In this document: piece after piece, positions 11,685-23,620 of the stretch | How positions within the stretch are numbered: position 1 is the first letter of the stretch | Layout: every line of letters starts with the position of its first letter | Assembly: GCF_000471905.2 (NCBI RefSeq) | Contig: NW_006499617.1 | Location: 2,320,491 to 2,384,490, forward strand | Reading direction: 5' to 3' | DNA length: 64,000 nucleotides | DNA from: Amborella trichopoda | Lineage: Eukaryota; Streptophyta; Magnoliopsida; Amborellales; Amborellaceae | Notes under the pieces: model-generated | Database searches by the model: none | Seen by the model: only the letters and a program-made list of their open reading frames with translations | What the model was told of the DNA's origin: nothing | Translations under genes and position numbers: made by a program

Positions 11685-12050
11685 GTCTGATCTGCTTTTC
11701 ACTCAGTATTTCAAAGAGAAAGAGGGGAATAAGAGGCTGGTCTGCTTTTCACCTAGTACTCCAAAGAAATAAAGAGAGAAGAGATTGAAGGCTGGTTTGC
11801 TTTTCACCAAGTACTTCAAAGAAATAAAGAAAAGAATTGAAGGCTGATATGCTTTTCACTCAGTACTTCAAAGAAATAAAGAAAGAAGAGATTGAAGACT
11901 GGTCTGCTTTTCACCCAGTACTTCAAAGGTAATTTGTGTTTTGGAAATGAAAGAGAAAAGAGAAAGGAAGTGTATTTTTTAGAAGAGAGAAAAGAGGAAC
12001 GAAGGCTGGTTTGTTTTTCACCCATATCCTTCAGAGATGAAGAAAGAAAA
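11685..12050. repeat. Approximately 55-bp tandem repeat
   Basis: Five to six units contain 'ctggtctgcttttcaccca' then 'gtacttcaaagaaataaaga' and a GA-rich tail. Spacing is about 52-58 bp in the first five. The last unit is set apart by an inserted GA-rich segment. Confidence 0.8.
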
Positions 12051-12147
12051 ATGTTTTCTTTAGAGAGGGAAAGAAGAAAAGAGATGAGAGAAGGTGCGTG
12101 AAGTTTGATCATGGGGCTAGACTAACACAATGGCAAGATTGGCAGCA

Positions 12148-12345
12148 GCTAGTCTGACGTGGCAGGTAGACGGTCATGGTAACTAAGCTGACGCGACAAC
12201 TAAGCTGCTCGACAAAGAGACTGGCGTGACGGCTAGTCTAGAGTAATGGCTGGGCTGACATGGCAGTTAGATGGGCACGGTAACTAGACCAACATGACAG
12301 CTAGGCTGCTCGGTGACAAGACTTAGCATAGTAATACAAGACTCA
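12148..12345. repeat. Approximately 100-bp duplication
   Basis: Two diverged units start near 12148 and 12249. Each runs 'gctagtctgacgtggcag' (or gctgggctgacatggcag), then a 'ggtaact' word and 'ctaagctgctcg'. Confidence 0.6.
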
Positions 12346-12399
12346 GCCTGCCCTCTGGTCAAACAAGCAAAAGAGAGGTAAAAGAGAGAGAAGATAGAG

Positions 12400-13110
12400 A
12401 TCATGCTTGGCAGTATGCACTGTCACGCAAGATAGAGAAAGAGAAAGAGAAAGAAAGAAGCGTCCCATCCGGCAGTGTGTGCCGCCACACAGGATAGAAA
12501 GAGGGAGAGAAGAAAGATAGTCGCGCTCGACAACACTCACTGTCATGCGAGATAGAGAGAAGAGAAAATAGAGAGAGAGAGTCGTGCTTGGCAGTGTTCA
12601 CTGTCGTACGAGAAAGAGAAAAGAGAGAAGAGTGAAGGCCACGCTCGACAGTGTTCACTGTCGAGCGAGATAGAGAAAAGAGAAGAGAGAGAAGGTCACG
12701 CTCGACAGTATTCACTACCATGCGAGACAGAGAAAGAAAGAAGAAAGTGAACAGGGAAAGAAAGAGAAAAAAGAAAGAAGAAGAGAGAGAAGGGAAAGAA
12801 GAAGAGAGAGAAAGAAAAGATTAAGAGAGAAAGGAAAGAAGAAAGAAAAGAAAGGAAAAAAGAAAGAAGAGAAAGGAAAGAAGATAAAGAAGAGAGAGAA
12901 AATCGTGCTTAGCAATATGCGCTTTCATGCCTAACAGAAGAGGGAAAGAAAAGATAGGAGAAGAGAGAGACAGAAGGGAGAGAAATTCGTGCTCGACCGT
13001 ATTCACTCCCGTGCACGACAGAAGAGGGAAAGAAGAGAGGAAGAAGATAGAGAAAGAAGAGAGAAAAGAGGGAAAGAAAGGAGAGAGAGAAAGAAGAGAG
13101 AGAAAGGAGA
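12400..13110. repeat. GA-rich minisatellite carrying palindromes
   Basis: GAGAGAAAG-type tracts are punctuated every 60 bp or so by a palindromic word. One copy is perfect: CGCTCGACAGTG, TT, CACTGTCGAGCG at 12642-12667. Decayed copies lie near 12402, 12466, 12524, 12582, 12701, 12902 and 12988. All ORFs here, on both strands, are low-complexity artefacts. Confidence 0.8.
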
Positions 13111-13262
13111 GAGGAGAGAGAAGGTTACCTTTCAAACTTAAGGATACCCGTCAAAATTTTCTCTCTCCTCTCTCTCTCTCTCGCTTAGCCATGATAAAAA
13201 ACTTAAGCAAAAGAGAAAATTTTATTGATCAAAAGAAGGGTCCTTTTACATGTAGATGATAT

Positions 13263-13274
13263 GTTCTTATATAG
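13263..13274 (-). promoter_or_regulatory. LTR TATA box
   Basis: The minus strand reads CTATATAAGAAC, 20-30 bp downstream of CCACCCATGTTTGGG. The same pair is found in the other T LTRs, so this is the likely LTR promoter. Confidence 0.6.
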
Positions 13275-14701
13275 AAGTGGGGCCCAAACATGGGTGGATG
13301 ATCAAAACTTAACCTAATTGATGGAAATTAGCCATTAAATGAATTAAATAAAATTAAAAAAATAACTGCAAAATGACGATTTTTCCCCTGCACCAACAAT
13401 CCGTGAAATTTTGAATTAATCCCTGTAATGGCCATGCAATCTCCACAATCTTCCGAGATCTGTTCCGAGTCCTTCTAGTCTTCATCTAGCCAAAAGATTA
13501 TTCTTTTCTGGATCGGCTTGGGAAGATGATCTTTTTGATATACCTTTCGAACCATTGATCGAACTCTCGGGCCATGATCATGATGCAGCAAAAACATGGA
13601 AAAATGTACAATCTTAGATTTAAGATTCAGCCCATTTCTCATTGTTTATTCGTTGGTTTCTTTATTGTAGCTTGTTGAAAATATTGCCATGATCGTTTTA
13701 CAAAAAGAATAGCTCGATTTGGTTCCCGGACGACCATTTTTCAAATTGAAAAACTTTGGCCGGAGTTTGGAATTCGATGGTAGGAATTGCAGCAACTTTA
13801 GACTCATCGTGCATCGAATCTGACCATCCATCACGTGTGACATTTGTCTCAGATGAAGCCTCTGACCTCGTGCTTGTAATGGTTCTAGTTTGAAGTCGAT
13901 CCGATGCGCGAGCACCGTGATCTGGGCATTTGATCGAGGAGACGTGTTGCTGAAAATTTCCTGCTGCTCTTGGAAGTTTTTCAGTGAACTTCTCACTTCG
14001 ATTTCTCTCCGCTTGGGCCATGTTATCATGCGTGCCACGTATCAAATAGACCAGGTCGTCGAGACGAACATGCTCCCAACATTTTGGCTCGATTCGACCC
14101 AGGATGAGAATGATACTGTGAAGTTTGCCCCCAAAATTGAGAACAATAGTTTCCAATATTGGAAGCTGATTCACCAATGGTGCACCATAATAGTATACAA
14201 CCTACCTATTTTGGGTAATGTGGCCATAACTTGTTCTAGAGGCTTCTGAATGAATCGAAAGTTGTTACCCGAGGATATTTGAACATTTTGAATCTGACGG
14301 CGATGGTCTGGAGATCATTTGAGGCTCTGATAATGGTGTTGTAGTTCAAAGTCCATTTTTGGCATGATAGAGGCAGAATTTTCCAAACGGTTTTGTCGTT
14401 TGCACTACGTTAAATTCTTCGGATTGCGACAAAACTTGGTAGGTGTTCTTAAGAGACTCTTATGCACAATTGTGAACCTTTTTATGCCATTATGATATTG
14501 ATGGAAATTTAACTTCTGGATCAGGGCTTATTGTTCTACAATTTCTATAGTTCATAGGCATTTTGGTACATGTGGACTTTGGTTGCGAACTGCTCTCTCC
14601 TTATTTGTACCAGGGATACAAGTGATGGAAAATGACCTCAAACAATGCTTCGAGAGAAGCGAGAAGTGCAAAATTCGGAAACAAAACATATCTTTTAGGG
14701 T

Positions 14702-15270
14702 TTGAATCGTCCTTTCAGACTGCCCATCCGTTTCGGGGTGGAAGGCGGTGCTAAAAGTAAGCTTAGTCCCCAGGGCTGATTATCGGCTCTCCCAAAATAT
14801 AGAGGTGAACCTGGGGTATCTGTCTGACACAATGCTGCCAGGAATTCCATGTAGCCTCACAATTTCTCTGATGTACAACTGAGCCAACTCGTCCACTGTA
14901 TAGGTCATGCGAACCAGTCAAAAGTGAGCAACTGTAGTCAATAGGTCCACCATGACCTAGATACCGTCATGCCCTGCACTAGATCTTAGTACCCTAGAGG
15001 AAAAATCCATTGTGATGCATTCCCATTTCCACTTTGGTATGGGCAGAGGCCGTAATAATCTAGCAGGTTTTTGATGTTCGGCCTTTACTTGTTGGCACGC
15101 TAAATATTTAGCTAAGAACTGTGCCATGTCCCGCTCCAAAAGGCTCTTCTCACATCCTGGTACATCTTTGTACCCCAAGGTTTATTGTGTAACAAGAGTG
15201 GTGCACTTCCTCCATAATGGCCCTTTTTACTCTTTTGTCATTGGGGGCACATATCCGTTCCTTAAACCTT
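14702..15270 (-). pseudogene. R1 integrase, 3' end missing
   Basis: Integrase inserts element cDNA into nuclear DNA. The N-terminal HHCC finger (about 15215-15085) keeps HHS and ends in ACQQVKAEHQ, but the second His (now INLG) and the first Cys (now KYLAC) are lost. The core then reads MDF...RSSAGHDGI, SD near 14830, and TAFHPETDGQSERTIQ at 14749-14702, which carries the catalytic Glu. Several stops interrupt the core. The sequence ends abruptly at about 14695 against T-family sequence, so the C-terminal part and any chromodomain are missing. Wording is that of the Tekay/Del branch of Gypsy. Confidence 0.8.
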
Positions 15271-15589
15271 AACAGCCCATCACTATCTGTGGAGAAATAT
15301 TTTTTCTCTCCTATCCTTAGTTCTTCGAGGATTTTAATCAAATGCGGATCTTCTCTTTGAGCCACTCGGATTTGTTGGAAGAGTTGGGGTTTCATGCTTA
15401 AACATGACAATACTCCTTCCCCCTTATTCTGGGACAGAGAGGGGTGCCACTCCACTATATCTCCTAATAACTTCATTTCTCGAACTCTCGAAGACACCAC
15501 TGACACCACTTCCTTCCGACTCAGGGTGTCAGCCACCACATTAGTCTTCCTGGGTGGTATGCAATTGTGTAGTCATATTCCTTTAATAG

Positions 15590-15870
15590 ATCTATCCATG
15601 TCCTCTACCTCATATTCAACTCCTTCTCGGAAAACAAGTATTTGAGACCCTTGTGGTCCGTGAACACCTTGAACAAGGCCCCATAAAGGTAGTGTCTCCA
15701 GATTTTTAGTGCAAAAACCACTACCACAAGTTCCAGATCCTGAGTGGGATAATTCTGCACATATGGCTTTAACTGCCGGGAGGCATAAGCAATGACCTTA
15801 CCCCTTTGCATTAGCATGCACCTGAGCCCTTTATGGGATGTGTTGGTATAAACCACAAAATCTTCATTTC
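15590..15870 (-). pseudogene. R1 RNase H domain
   Basis: This domain degrades the RNA strand of the RNA/DNA hybrid during cDNA synthesis. The minus strand reads [64 protein letters not shown], an almost complete Gypsy RNase H. The first catalytic Asp (usually YTDAS) is Asn here, whereas the Glu of DLEL and the Asp of FTDHK remain. It is about 83 residues long without a stop and sits between RT and integrase as expected. Confidence 0.85.
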
Positions 15871-16244
15871 CATCGGGCTATTTCAGAATCGGGGTGGTGG
15901 TTAGTCTCTCCTCATGTTCTTGGAAACGTTTCTAACTATCCATTGACCATATGAACTTCACATTCTTCTGGGTAAGTTGAGTCAAGGGAAGTGCGATTTT
16001 TGAGAGTCCCTCCACAAAACGCCTAAAGTATCCAGCTCATCCCAGAAACTACGAACTTCAGTCAGGTTTCTCCCATTTGAGTAGGGCATCAACTTTGAAG
16101 GAGCCGACCGTGATTCCATCCTTGAAAATAATGTGACCTAGAAAAGTTATGCTGGGAAGCCAAAACCCACTCTTACTAAATTTGGCATATAGCTTTTCTG
16201 ACTTTAAGGTCTGCAGAGCAGATCTGAAATGTTGCTTTTGTAAT

Positions 16245-16668
16245 TCTTAGCTTTTCGAGTATACCAAAATATCATCAATAAAGACCACCACATAGTCATC
16301 CAGAAAAGGTTGGAACACCCTACTCATGAGATCCATGAATGCAGCAGGGGCATTGGTTAAGCTGAACAGCATCACAAGGAATTCATAATGACTGTATCGA
16401 GTTTTGAAGGTAGTCTTTGGGGTGTCTCTTTCTTTCACCCTTAGTTGGTGATATCGTAATAGATGATCGACCTTAGAGAACACCTAGGCTCCCTAGAGTT
16501 GATAAAAATGGTCATCAATTCTAGGCAGAGGGTACTTGTTCTTCACTATTAATTGGCTCAACTGCCTATAGTCAATACATAGCCTCAGGGATCTGTCCTT
16601 CTTCTTCACAAACAGAGTTGGTGCACCCCAAGGCGACATGCTGGGTCGAATGAACCCCTTATCCAACA
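16245..16668 (-). pseudogene. R1 reverse transcriptase
   Basis: The RT palm and fingers read K, a stop, [17 protein letters not shown], then [52 protein letters not shown]-type (here TTFKTRY), [16 protein letters not shown] and [15 protein letters not shown]. The FIDD active site (YxDD-equivalent in this branch) is intact. One stop replaces a Gln codon (CAG to TAG) and another precedes FSKV. The usual MPFGLTNAP is MLFSLTNAP. Downstream (16230-15880) is the connection region with more stops. The motif wording places it in the Tekay/Del lineage. Confidence 0.88.
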
Positions 16669-17149
16669 ACTACTTCAACTGCTCTTTTAATTCCTTCAAT
16701 TCTACTGGGGCCATCCTATACGGGGCTTTAGAGATGGGCACAGTGCCGGAGACTACCTCTATCTCAAATTCAATTTCCCTTTTTGGTGGTAGGGATAATA
16801 GTTCTTCAAGGTACACCTCAAGGTACTCCCTCGCCACGGGTATTCCTTCTAATTAGGTCTGAACACCCTGATTTTCCACTATATAAGCCAAATACCCCTC
16901 ACATCTCTTAGTCAACAGTCGAGACGCTCGGAGGGGAGAGATGAGATGTATCCTTAATTCCTTCGAAGTGTCACCCCACTTGGTTATGGCGCCTAAAAGT
17001 CACTGTCTTTTCATGGCAGTTAACCGTAGCATGGTGGGTATATAACCACTCCATGCCAAGAATCACATCAAAGTCTTGAATGTCTAGATGAATTAAGTCC
17101 ACTAGCAAATCATACTTATCAATTGAGACTTACACTGCCTATATACTCT

Positions 17150-17300
17150 ATCAGTTTCCATAGAGCATCCCATTGGTGTGCATACTACTAGGGTGTGGTT
17201 AAGGTCTGCAAATGAAAACATTCAAATGCAAAGCAAAATGAGGTGCAACAAATAAATGCGAAGATTCAGGATCAATTAGATCTTTAGCTTTAATATCACA
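17150..17300 (-). pseudogene. R1 aspartic protease remnant
   Basis: The protease would cleave the Gag-Pol polyprotein. The minus strand reads IKAKDLIDPESSHLFVAPHFA, which corresponds to the VLFDSGASHSF active-site loop. The Asp remains, but the D-S/T-G triad has become D-P-E, so it cannot be catalytic. It follows gag in one frame (within 17199-17543). Confidence 0.7.
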
Positions 17301-17399
17301 AATGGAGAGTGTACCTCTGATTACTGAGATGGACACTTTAGCTTCTTGTTTCGTAAGGCCGAACACCTGTCCTTGGGTTCCTGAACGGTCCTCAGTTTT

Positions 17400-18338
17400 C
17401 ATCCCGAGATAGTCCTTAGCCAAATGGTTGGGCTTGACACACCTTAAGCACACATTCCTTTTCAAGTAACATTCTTCAGCAGTATGGTTGTCCTTCCCAC
17501 AAAATGTGCAAGTGGGGCATCGCTCCGCATCTACACGACCCAAACCACTCCTTTAGATTCTTAGGTTTGGCTGGTAAGGTCTGCTTCTCACGTCCCGTCG
17601 CAAAATTTGCTGGGTGTTTTCCCAAACTTTCCCTACAATGCAGCTTTCATCCTTCCTTCCTTCCTTCATCGATGATCCTCGTAGTCTCTCTCAATCCTCA
17701 GGGCAAGGTCTACTAACGGGGCCAAGGATTTCTGGTTGGCGGACATCACTCTAGCCCAAATATCCGGTCACAAACCCCTTTCGAATTTTGCTGCCTTTTG
17801 TGCCTCATTGTTTATAATATGGGGCATGTACCTAAAAAGCTCGACAAACCTGATAGCATATTGTTCCACCGTCATGCCCCCTTGCTGAAGATCAATGAAT
17901 TCCACTTCCATTTTTTCCCTGATTGATCTCATCAAAAGCCGTCAGAAAGTTCTCTCAGGTGGGCTCGGTTCCCAACTCCCTCCAATTCTGCTTTACTAAT
18001 TCCCACTAATGTTCAGCTTCTCCCTCCAACATAAAAGCCCCAACCCTAACTTTCTGCTCATCTGAGCAGTACAACAGTTCTAAGATCTTCTTTATCTGTC
18101 TCTTCCACCTCTCGGCCTTCTCTACACCTCCTTGCCCCAAAAAGGTTGGGGGTGCCAATCTTCTAAACCTCTCTATCAAACCGCTGTTGTTCTGTCCTGG
18201 GGTGGGGGTGGATTGAGATGGCATGGACTCCTTCATCATCTGCGTCATGGCTCCCAACGTCCTATAGAGCTCACCGAGTGCCTCGATGTTCTCATTGCTA
18301 GAACTTACGATATGGGCAAGAGCTCTTGGCATCTTCAA
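17400..18338 (-). pseudogene. R1 gag, decayed
   Basis: Capsid/nucleocapsid protein. The start at 18338 lies 108 nt after the LTR end and opens MKMPRALAHIVSSS, with KESM, STPTPGQN, IERFRRLAPPTFLGQG and VEKAERWKRQIKKI before stopping after GEAEH. The capsid core continues at about 17960-17760 in interrupted frames. Knuckle one is intact at 17511-17470 (CTFCGKDNHTAEEC). In knuckle two (CLRCVKPNHLAKDY) the last Cys is Tyr. It is homologous to the V gag at 2460-3390. Confidence 0.82.
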
Positions 18339-18429
18339 CCTAATCTTAAGAGCACCCAGTCACTTGACTGCCCCAGATCTACTCTAAAGACTCTCCTAAC
18401 CATCCTAGGTCAAAGACCCTATCCCGACT

Positions 18430-18441
18430 GCTCTGATACCA
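18430..18441 (-). other. Primer binding site of R1
   Basis: The minus strand reads TGGTATCAGAGC exactly, 4 nt from the LTR end. This matches the initiator-Met-tRNA 3' end used by many Gypsy elements. Confidence 0.9.
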
Positions 18442-19486
18442 TAATTGTCACGACCCCGCTCTCGGATGCCTAACCTTCACTTCGAAAGATGACCGGGCGC
18501 GGGTTCGTGATCCCAATGTAGTGTTTATCACTCAGGTAGGGGTAGATAGAATGCTTTGATTTGGAAATCAAGCAAACCAAGGAAGTAATCACTCGTATAA
18601 TATCTTAAATTTAAACTTAACAAGCTCGTTCATGAGAAAGATGTTACATTGTATTGTAGCTCAAAAATGGTACAATGAAGTTCAAGGCTCCAAGGCTCAT
18701 AAATACAAAATTTCCAAGAAATAAACTAAGCAGGGTTGCAAACCCAAAACCCACAAGATTTTAAAGCTTCTCCAAAAAGTGATCACCTCAAACCTCAGCT
18801 ATATCCCGTACCTCCAACTTGTGACTTGTCACTTTCAATCTACAACAAGAAAAATATGGTGGAGTGAGCTTTGAAGCTCAGTAAGCAGATCTAGTGTTAT
18901 GCATGGATATTAAGCCTACTCAGGTACAATGAATAGTATCATTAATCCTCATTTATAGTAGTACAATAGTCAAGCATATTGGTTATCAAATCAGTGCAGC
19001 AGACATAACAGGATATCTAATACAAAAGTGCATCCATCAAAAGCAACACCATGCAGGCGATACAAAGGAAATCATAATTCCAATATCTGCAACTCATACT
19101 CACTCCTTAATTCACCTAATCCTGCTAGTAGAAGCCCTATCCATCAGACCGAGCCAATCCCATTGCTTAGGACTTCTACCATCCCACAGGAGGGAGGGTA
19201 ATGACAAGCGGGTCAATCTGCTTCGTAATACCCTCAACTCACACACACGGTCCCCAGCATGCATTGGGGGTTCGACAGACTGTCACCTTGCAAGGCATCC
19301 AATCAGATCTCATAACTTATATCATGAATCATAGGGAGTGACCCTCCTTCTTCCACTAACCTGTTCCTGTCATTGTGCAGGCTAGGGAATATGCCGGCAT
19401 CACTATCTCAGTGAACCTAGCTCCACTACAACTGGGCTCGGGCCCCACCGCATAGCAGCAAGTGTTATCATCAATAAGTCCAATAT

Positions 19487-19592
19487 CCACTACCAAAGGG
19501 CTTGGGTCCCAATGTGTAGTGATCAGAATTCTCACTAGTAAAACAATACATTACCCACTACCAATGGGCTCGGGTCCCAATGCGTAGTGGTC
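19487..19592. repeat. Dyad units in R1 LTR
   Basis: CCACTACCAAwGGGCTyGGGTCCCAATGyGTAGTGr occurs at 19487-19522 and 19555-19592, with complementary ends of about 12 bp. The mirror copies lie at 38441-38478 and 38509-38543. Confidence 0.75.
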
Positions 19593-20961
19593 AGCATTAA
19601 GGCCTCATTCCATTCACCCAATTCAATTCATTTGCCTCATGGCATATACATCAAATTCTTATCATAACGGAATCGTATCAATATGGCAATCATAATCATA
19701 ACAAGGCATTCATTCCATTTGTCATTCATACATGAGCATTATAAATGGCATTTTGACAATTATCATGAAACTTTCATTATGACTCAATCCTATTAATGTT
19801 GCGTCGTTTACTTCTCACCAAACACTTTGTTAAGAGGCGTCATTTGCACATTCCCATAGTATATACATGGAAATTATTATGTGGCATTCACACTCATTCC
19901 TTGGTCAATACATCTTGATACTACAATTAGTAACTAAGCAAGAAAGTTGGATGCTTCACCTATTGAGAAAATCAAACTTTATTCACAAGATTGAAATGCA
20001 GCCTCAAATGAGCAATAGTGATGAGTACTGATGTGTCTATACATTTTCAAACATAATTCAACATTTATAGGGAACTTCAAGAATCTCAAAACATGAAACT
20101 TTACGTTCATTCACAAGGCTTTACAATGGTTGCGATTTTGGGGCATCCGAGTGTCGTCAACCAGCCACCATGCGTCTCAGAAAGGGCACGATTGCCGAAA
20201 ATTTACAGTAACTGTGGCAGTGACACATCTCTCATAAGGGGCCATATCTTTTGATTCTCATGATATTATAACATGGTACAAGAACCAAACTTTAAGTAGA
20301 CATGTATATCATTTGTTTTGAGGCTAATTTGAGCCCAACCGGGTGCTGTTTGGCTAGTGAAAAGCACCACCTAGCAGCCTTAACGTTTGCAGGAATTTCT
20401 ATGTGCCATTGTTGTGTTACATACTTACAAATCAACTTGAATCTCCCTGAATAGGCTTGCAAGTTTGGCAAGAAAGGTTATTTAATTTCCTTAAAATTTA
20501 CAATTCATTCTCAACAATTTATTCTACCCTATGTCGTTCATTCTCCAATCATTCTTTCAGACAAAGGAAGATTCGACGAGGGAACGAGAGGATGAAATCA
20601 GGGAAAAATACCCCCACCTCTTTAAATGATGATTTTAGGGACAAAATCCCTTTTTTGAGTGGGATGATGTACCGGCCATGATTCATTTGAACCTGACCAC
20701 TCGCACTAGTGGAGAGAGGGGAACCATAAGAAGTAGAAGCTCATGCTCGGTTGTGAGAACGAAGGGTAAGCACCAGCCGTATAATGCGGGAGACGTCGCG
20801 TGTGCAACAGGGATCATTACCGCCAAAAAAAAAGGGCTAACGCTGCGTGCAAGGTAAAATACAGCTGTGCGAGAACAAGGGGTATAGCCGACTAGGAAAC
20901 TACACTTTTCACCCCTTGGGTTAAGGACTAGACAAAAAGAGAGAGAGAGAGAGAAAGAAAG

Positions 20962-21200
20962 AGTATCGCTGCACGGAAGGCAGAGTATCACTGAGCGGAA
21001 GGCAGAGTATTGCCTTGCGAAAGGCAGAGTATCACCATGCGAAGGAAGAGTATCGCCACATGGAAGGAAGCGAATCACCGCGCGGAAGGCAGAGTATCAC
21101 CAAGTGAAAAGTAGAGTATCACCTCGCGGAAGGTAGAGTATAGCAGCACGGAAGGCAAAGTATCACTGCCGGAAAGGCAGAGTATCGCCATGCACGTCTA
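20962..21200. repeat. Approximately 22-bp minisatellite
   Basis: About 11 units of 'ggcagagtatcgcc' followed by a variable 'gcgcggaa' word. It begins just after a GA tract at 20937-20960. Confidence 0.8.
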
Positions 21201-22587
21201 ACTTTAAACGGTGGCCAACAGGGTCAGCGCTGCACCTTTTTTTTTTGTCAAAGATGAGCCGCACGGCTGACGCCCGTTACAACCTTCTTCCCCCACCTAC
21301 CGTGACTATTTGAATGTATTTTTCAGCACCTTGATCCCTAGTAGGAAGTAGGTAAATAAAGCCTACAAAACAGTGAAAATTCCTGATAGTCTCATAACTG
21401 AACCAAAATTAGTCAAGATCGTCATCAGCACTCCAAACGACCATCAATTTTTGTCACATTCTGACATATTTAAGGTAGTGAACTCAAAGAAACAATCCCT
21501 GCAAAATCAGTCTCTAACACCTTGAAGCAAACCCCACAACTAAAACTACATTTTTGGTACCTTAAATCACAATGGGATCATCGCCATTTGATCTGACACT
21601 GTTGAAAACCCCTATGGGCCAAGTTTCGGCTTAATCAGACACTCCAAAACAAAGATATGAGTAAAAAATTAAAACAGGATGGGCCGCACACTATTTTTGT
21701 GTGGCATCACTGCACCAAAACACCATTAAAGGTGGCTATTTTTACAGTCACGGGCAGTCACTTTTAGGGCCCGTAACTTACTCGTTCTAAGTCGGATCGC
21801 TCCCAAATTTGGTGAGCTTATTCGTCTCATCATGACAAACAGTTCGATATTTGGCATGCCCCGAGACAATGTCTGAGCAGGGAGAAAAGATACAAAGAAG
21901 TTGCCGATCTGTGAAGAAATTACAAAAATTTCGGTAGCGACACACCTCGCTCGATAGACCAAATCACGACTCTTGCGCAACGGATCAACGCAAAACCAAT
22001 TCCATTGTGTGCGTCAGGTTCAGGGCTACCATTGGTTCAAACCCTATACATGATGGATGGAGAGATTTCATGATGAAGTCGACGATGTAACTGAAATTCC
22101 AGCCGTCGGATTCTAGATTTCAGCTAAAACTCAAAAATTGCAAAATATTCGTTCGGGCTCTATCTCTGTGTTTTTCCACACGATCGTGATGGCATGATCA
22201 GTACACTATGATGAAGAAATCACAGAAAAACATTAAGGAAGGACCGTATTATCGATCCAAAGTTTCCAAGACTCAAACAAATTTCAAGTCTCATGATCGT
22301 GGTTCGAAACATGATCCGTGACTTGAAATTGATATCAAATCGATCGCCATGCCGAGCCCTACAAGAAAACAATAATCTTTCGATCAAACAAGCATCAGAA
22401 CACCCTCAGATCAGCCATGGGAGATATCGTGCAGCAGCAGGGACTGTTTTGGAATTGCACACATCCTTAGGTAGGGCAAAAGAGTCCTTTCGTACCAATT
22501 TTTAGAATTTCTTTTAATTCAATTAAAGATTAATTTTCAACAATTAAGTCTAATTTTGATCAATCCACCCATGTTTGGGCATAATTC

Positions 22588-22595
22588 TATATAAA
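22588..22595 (+). promoter_or_regulatory. T1 5' LTR TATA box
   Basis: TATATAAA lies 15-20 bp after CCCATGTTTGGGC and is followed by a leader 'caggcactgcctcattgtga' that is also present in the 3' LTR. It is the likely start region for the genomic RNA. Confidence 0.65.
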
Positions 22596-22729
22596 CAGGC
22601 ACTGCCTCATTGTGAAAAGGAAAAGAAAAAATGACTCTAGACGCTCGATTCATTCTTTGAAGATTCAATAGAATTTTGATTCCTTGCTTGAGCCTGTGAG
22701 TATGTCTTGGTGAGAGAGAGAGGAGAGAG

Positions 22730-23620
22730 AAGAAAAGGGTCGATATCCTTTAAGAAAGAAACTTTCTCTCTCCTCATCTCTCCTCCGCTCTCTCTCATCT
22801 CTCTCTCACATTCTCTCTCTTCTCTCTTCTCTCTCTTCTCTCTCTCCTCTCTCTCTTTCTCTCCTCTCTTTTTCTCTCTCCTCTCTCTTCTCTCTTTATC
22901 TCTCTTCTCTCTCTTTCTTTCTCTCTTCATTTGTCAACTAGCGAGACCTATTACCAGTTGGTCCTCTCTATCTTCTTCTGTCAACTGGCGAGACCTAACG
23001 CCAGTTCGCCCTTTCTATCTTCTTTTAGCAACTGGTGAGACCTAGCTCTGGTTGGTCTTTTCTATCTTCCTCTGTCAAATAGAGAGGTCTAGTGTTGGTT
23101 GGTCTTCTCTCTCTTCTTCTATCAATCGACAAGGATTAGCATCGGTTGGCCTTCTCTCTCTTCTACTACCAGGCGGTGAAACCTAGCTTCGATTGGTCTT
23201 CTCTTCTTCTATCAAGCGGCAAGGCCTAGCGCTGGTAGGCCTTCTCTCTCTTCTTTTACAAGTTGGTGAGACCTAGCATCGATTAGTCTTCTCTCTCTTC
23301 TTCTATCAGTCGGCGAGGCCTAATGTCGATTGGTCTTCTCTCTCTGCTTCTAACAGTCAGTGAGGCCTAACACCGGTTGGTCTTCTCTCTCTTCTTTTAC
23401 AGTCGACAAGACTTGGTGCCGGTTGGTCTTCTCTTTCTTCTGCTATCAGTCTGGGAGACTTGGAGCCAGTTGGTCTTCTCTCTCCTCTTCTGTTAGTCGG
23501 CGAGACCTAGTGCCGGCTAGCTTTCCCTCTCTTCTATTAGTTGGCGAGACTTAGCGTTAGTTGGTTCTCTTCCTCTCTTCTCATCTGACACAGTCGGTAA
23601 AGCCTAGCGACGACTGCTTC
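22730..23620. repeat. CT tract and 60-bp minisatellite in T1 5' LTR
   Basis: A CTCTCTTCT-rich tract (22760-22930) leads into about 11 units of 55-60 bp. Each has 'ggcgagacctagcgccggtt' then 'ggtcttctctctcttcttct'. The Ser/Leu-rich ORFs here are artefacts. Confidence 0.85.

Larger units (their letters stand above)
12120..14643 (-). mobile_element. T-family LTR (minus), truncated at the low end
   Basis: The sense start is TGTTTGAGG at 14643 on the minus strand, matching the starts of the other T LTRs (34735, 41829). It shares with them the words CCACCCATGTTTGGG and a TATA box, and the GA-rich minisatellite zone. The canonical sense end CCTAACCA is not found, so the low boundary near 12120 is an estimate. 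Just outside the high end, 14644-14690 resembles the 3' flank of T2 (41830-41890) and then changes abruptly to the integrase of R1. Confidence 0.65.
18446..21271 (-). mobile_element. 5' LTR of R1
   Basis: The inner end is clear: TGTCACGACC on plus, GGTCGTGACA on minus, adjacent to the PBS. Body sequence from 18900 to 20550 matches 37470-39021 on the opposite strand. The outer end is not certain. I place it near 21271 after the 22-bp array, by analogy with LTR A where an array precedes the outer end; T1 begins at 21307. The length of about 2.8 kb is an estimate. Confidence 0.6.

Noticed and set aside
12343-13259. Ser/Leu/Phe-rich and Arg/Glu-rich ORFs, superficially membrane-like
   Set aside because: Low-complexity translation of GA/CT tracts and minisatellite in an LTR.
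13646-14249. Overlapping ORFs of 119-159 codons on both strands
   Set aside because: They lie in the sense-start half of a T LTR; the homologous parts of other T LTRs do not keep these frames.
22930-23620. CRISPR-like regularly spaced repeats
   Set aside because: Units are imperfect and contiguous, with no unique spacers, no cas genes and a plant retroelement context.
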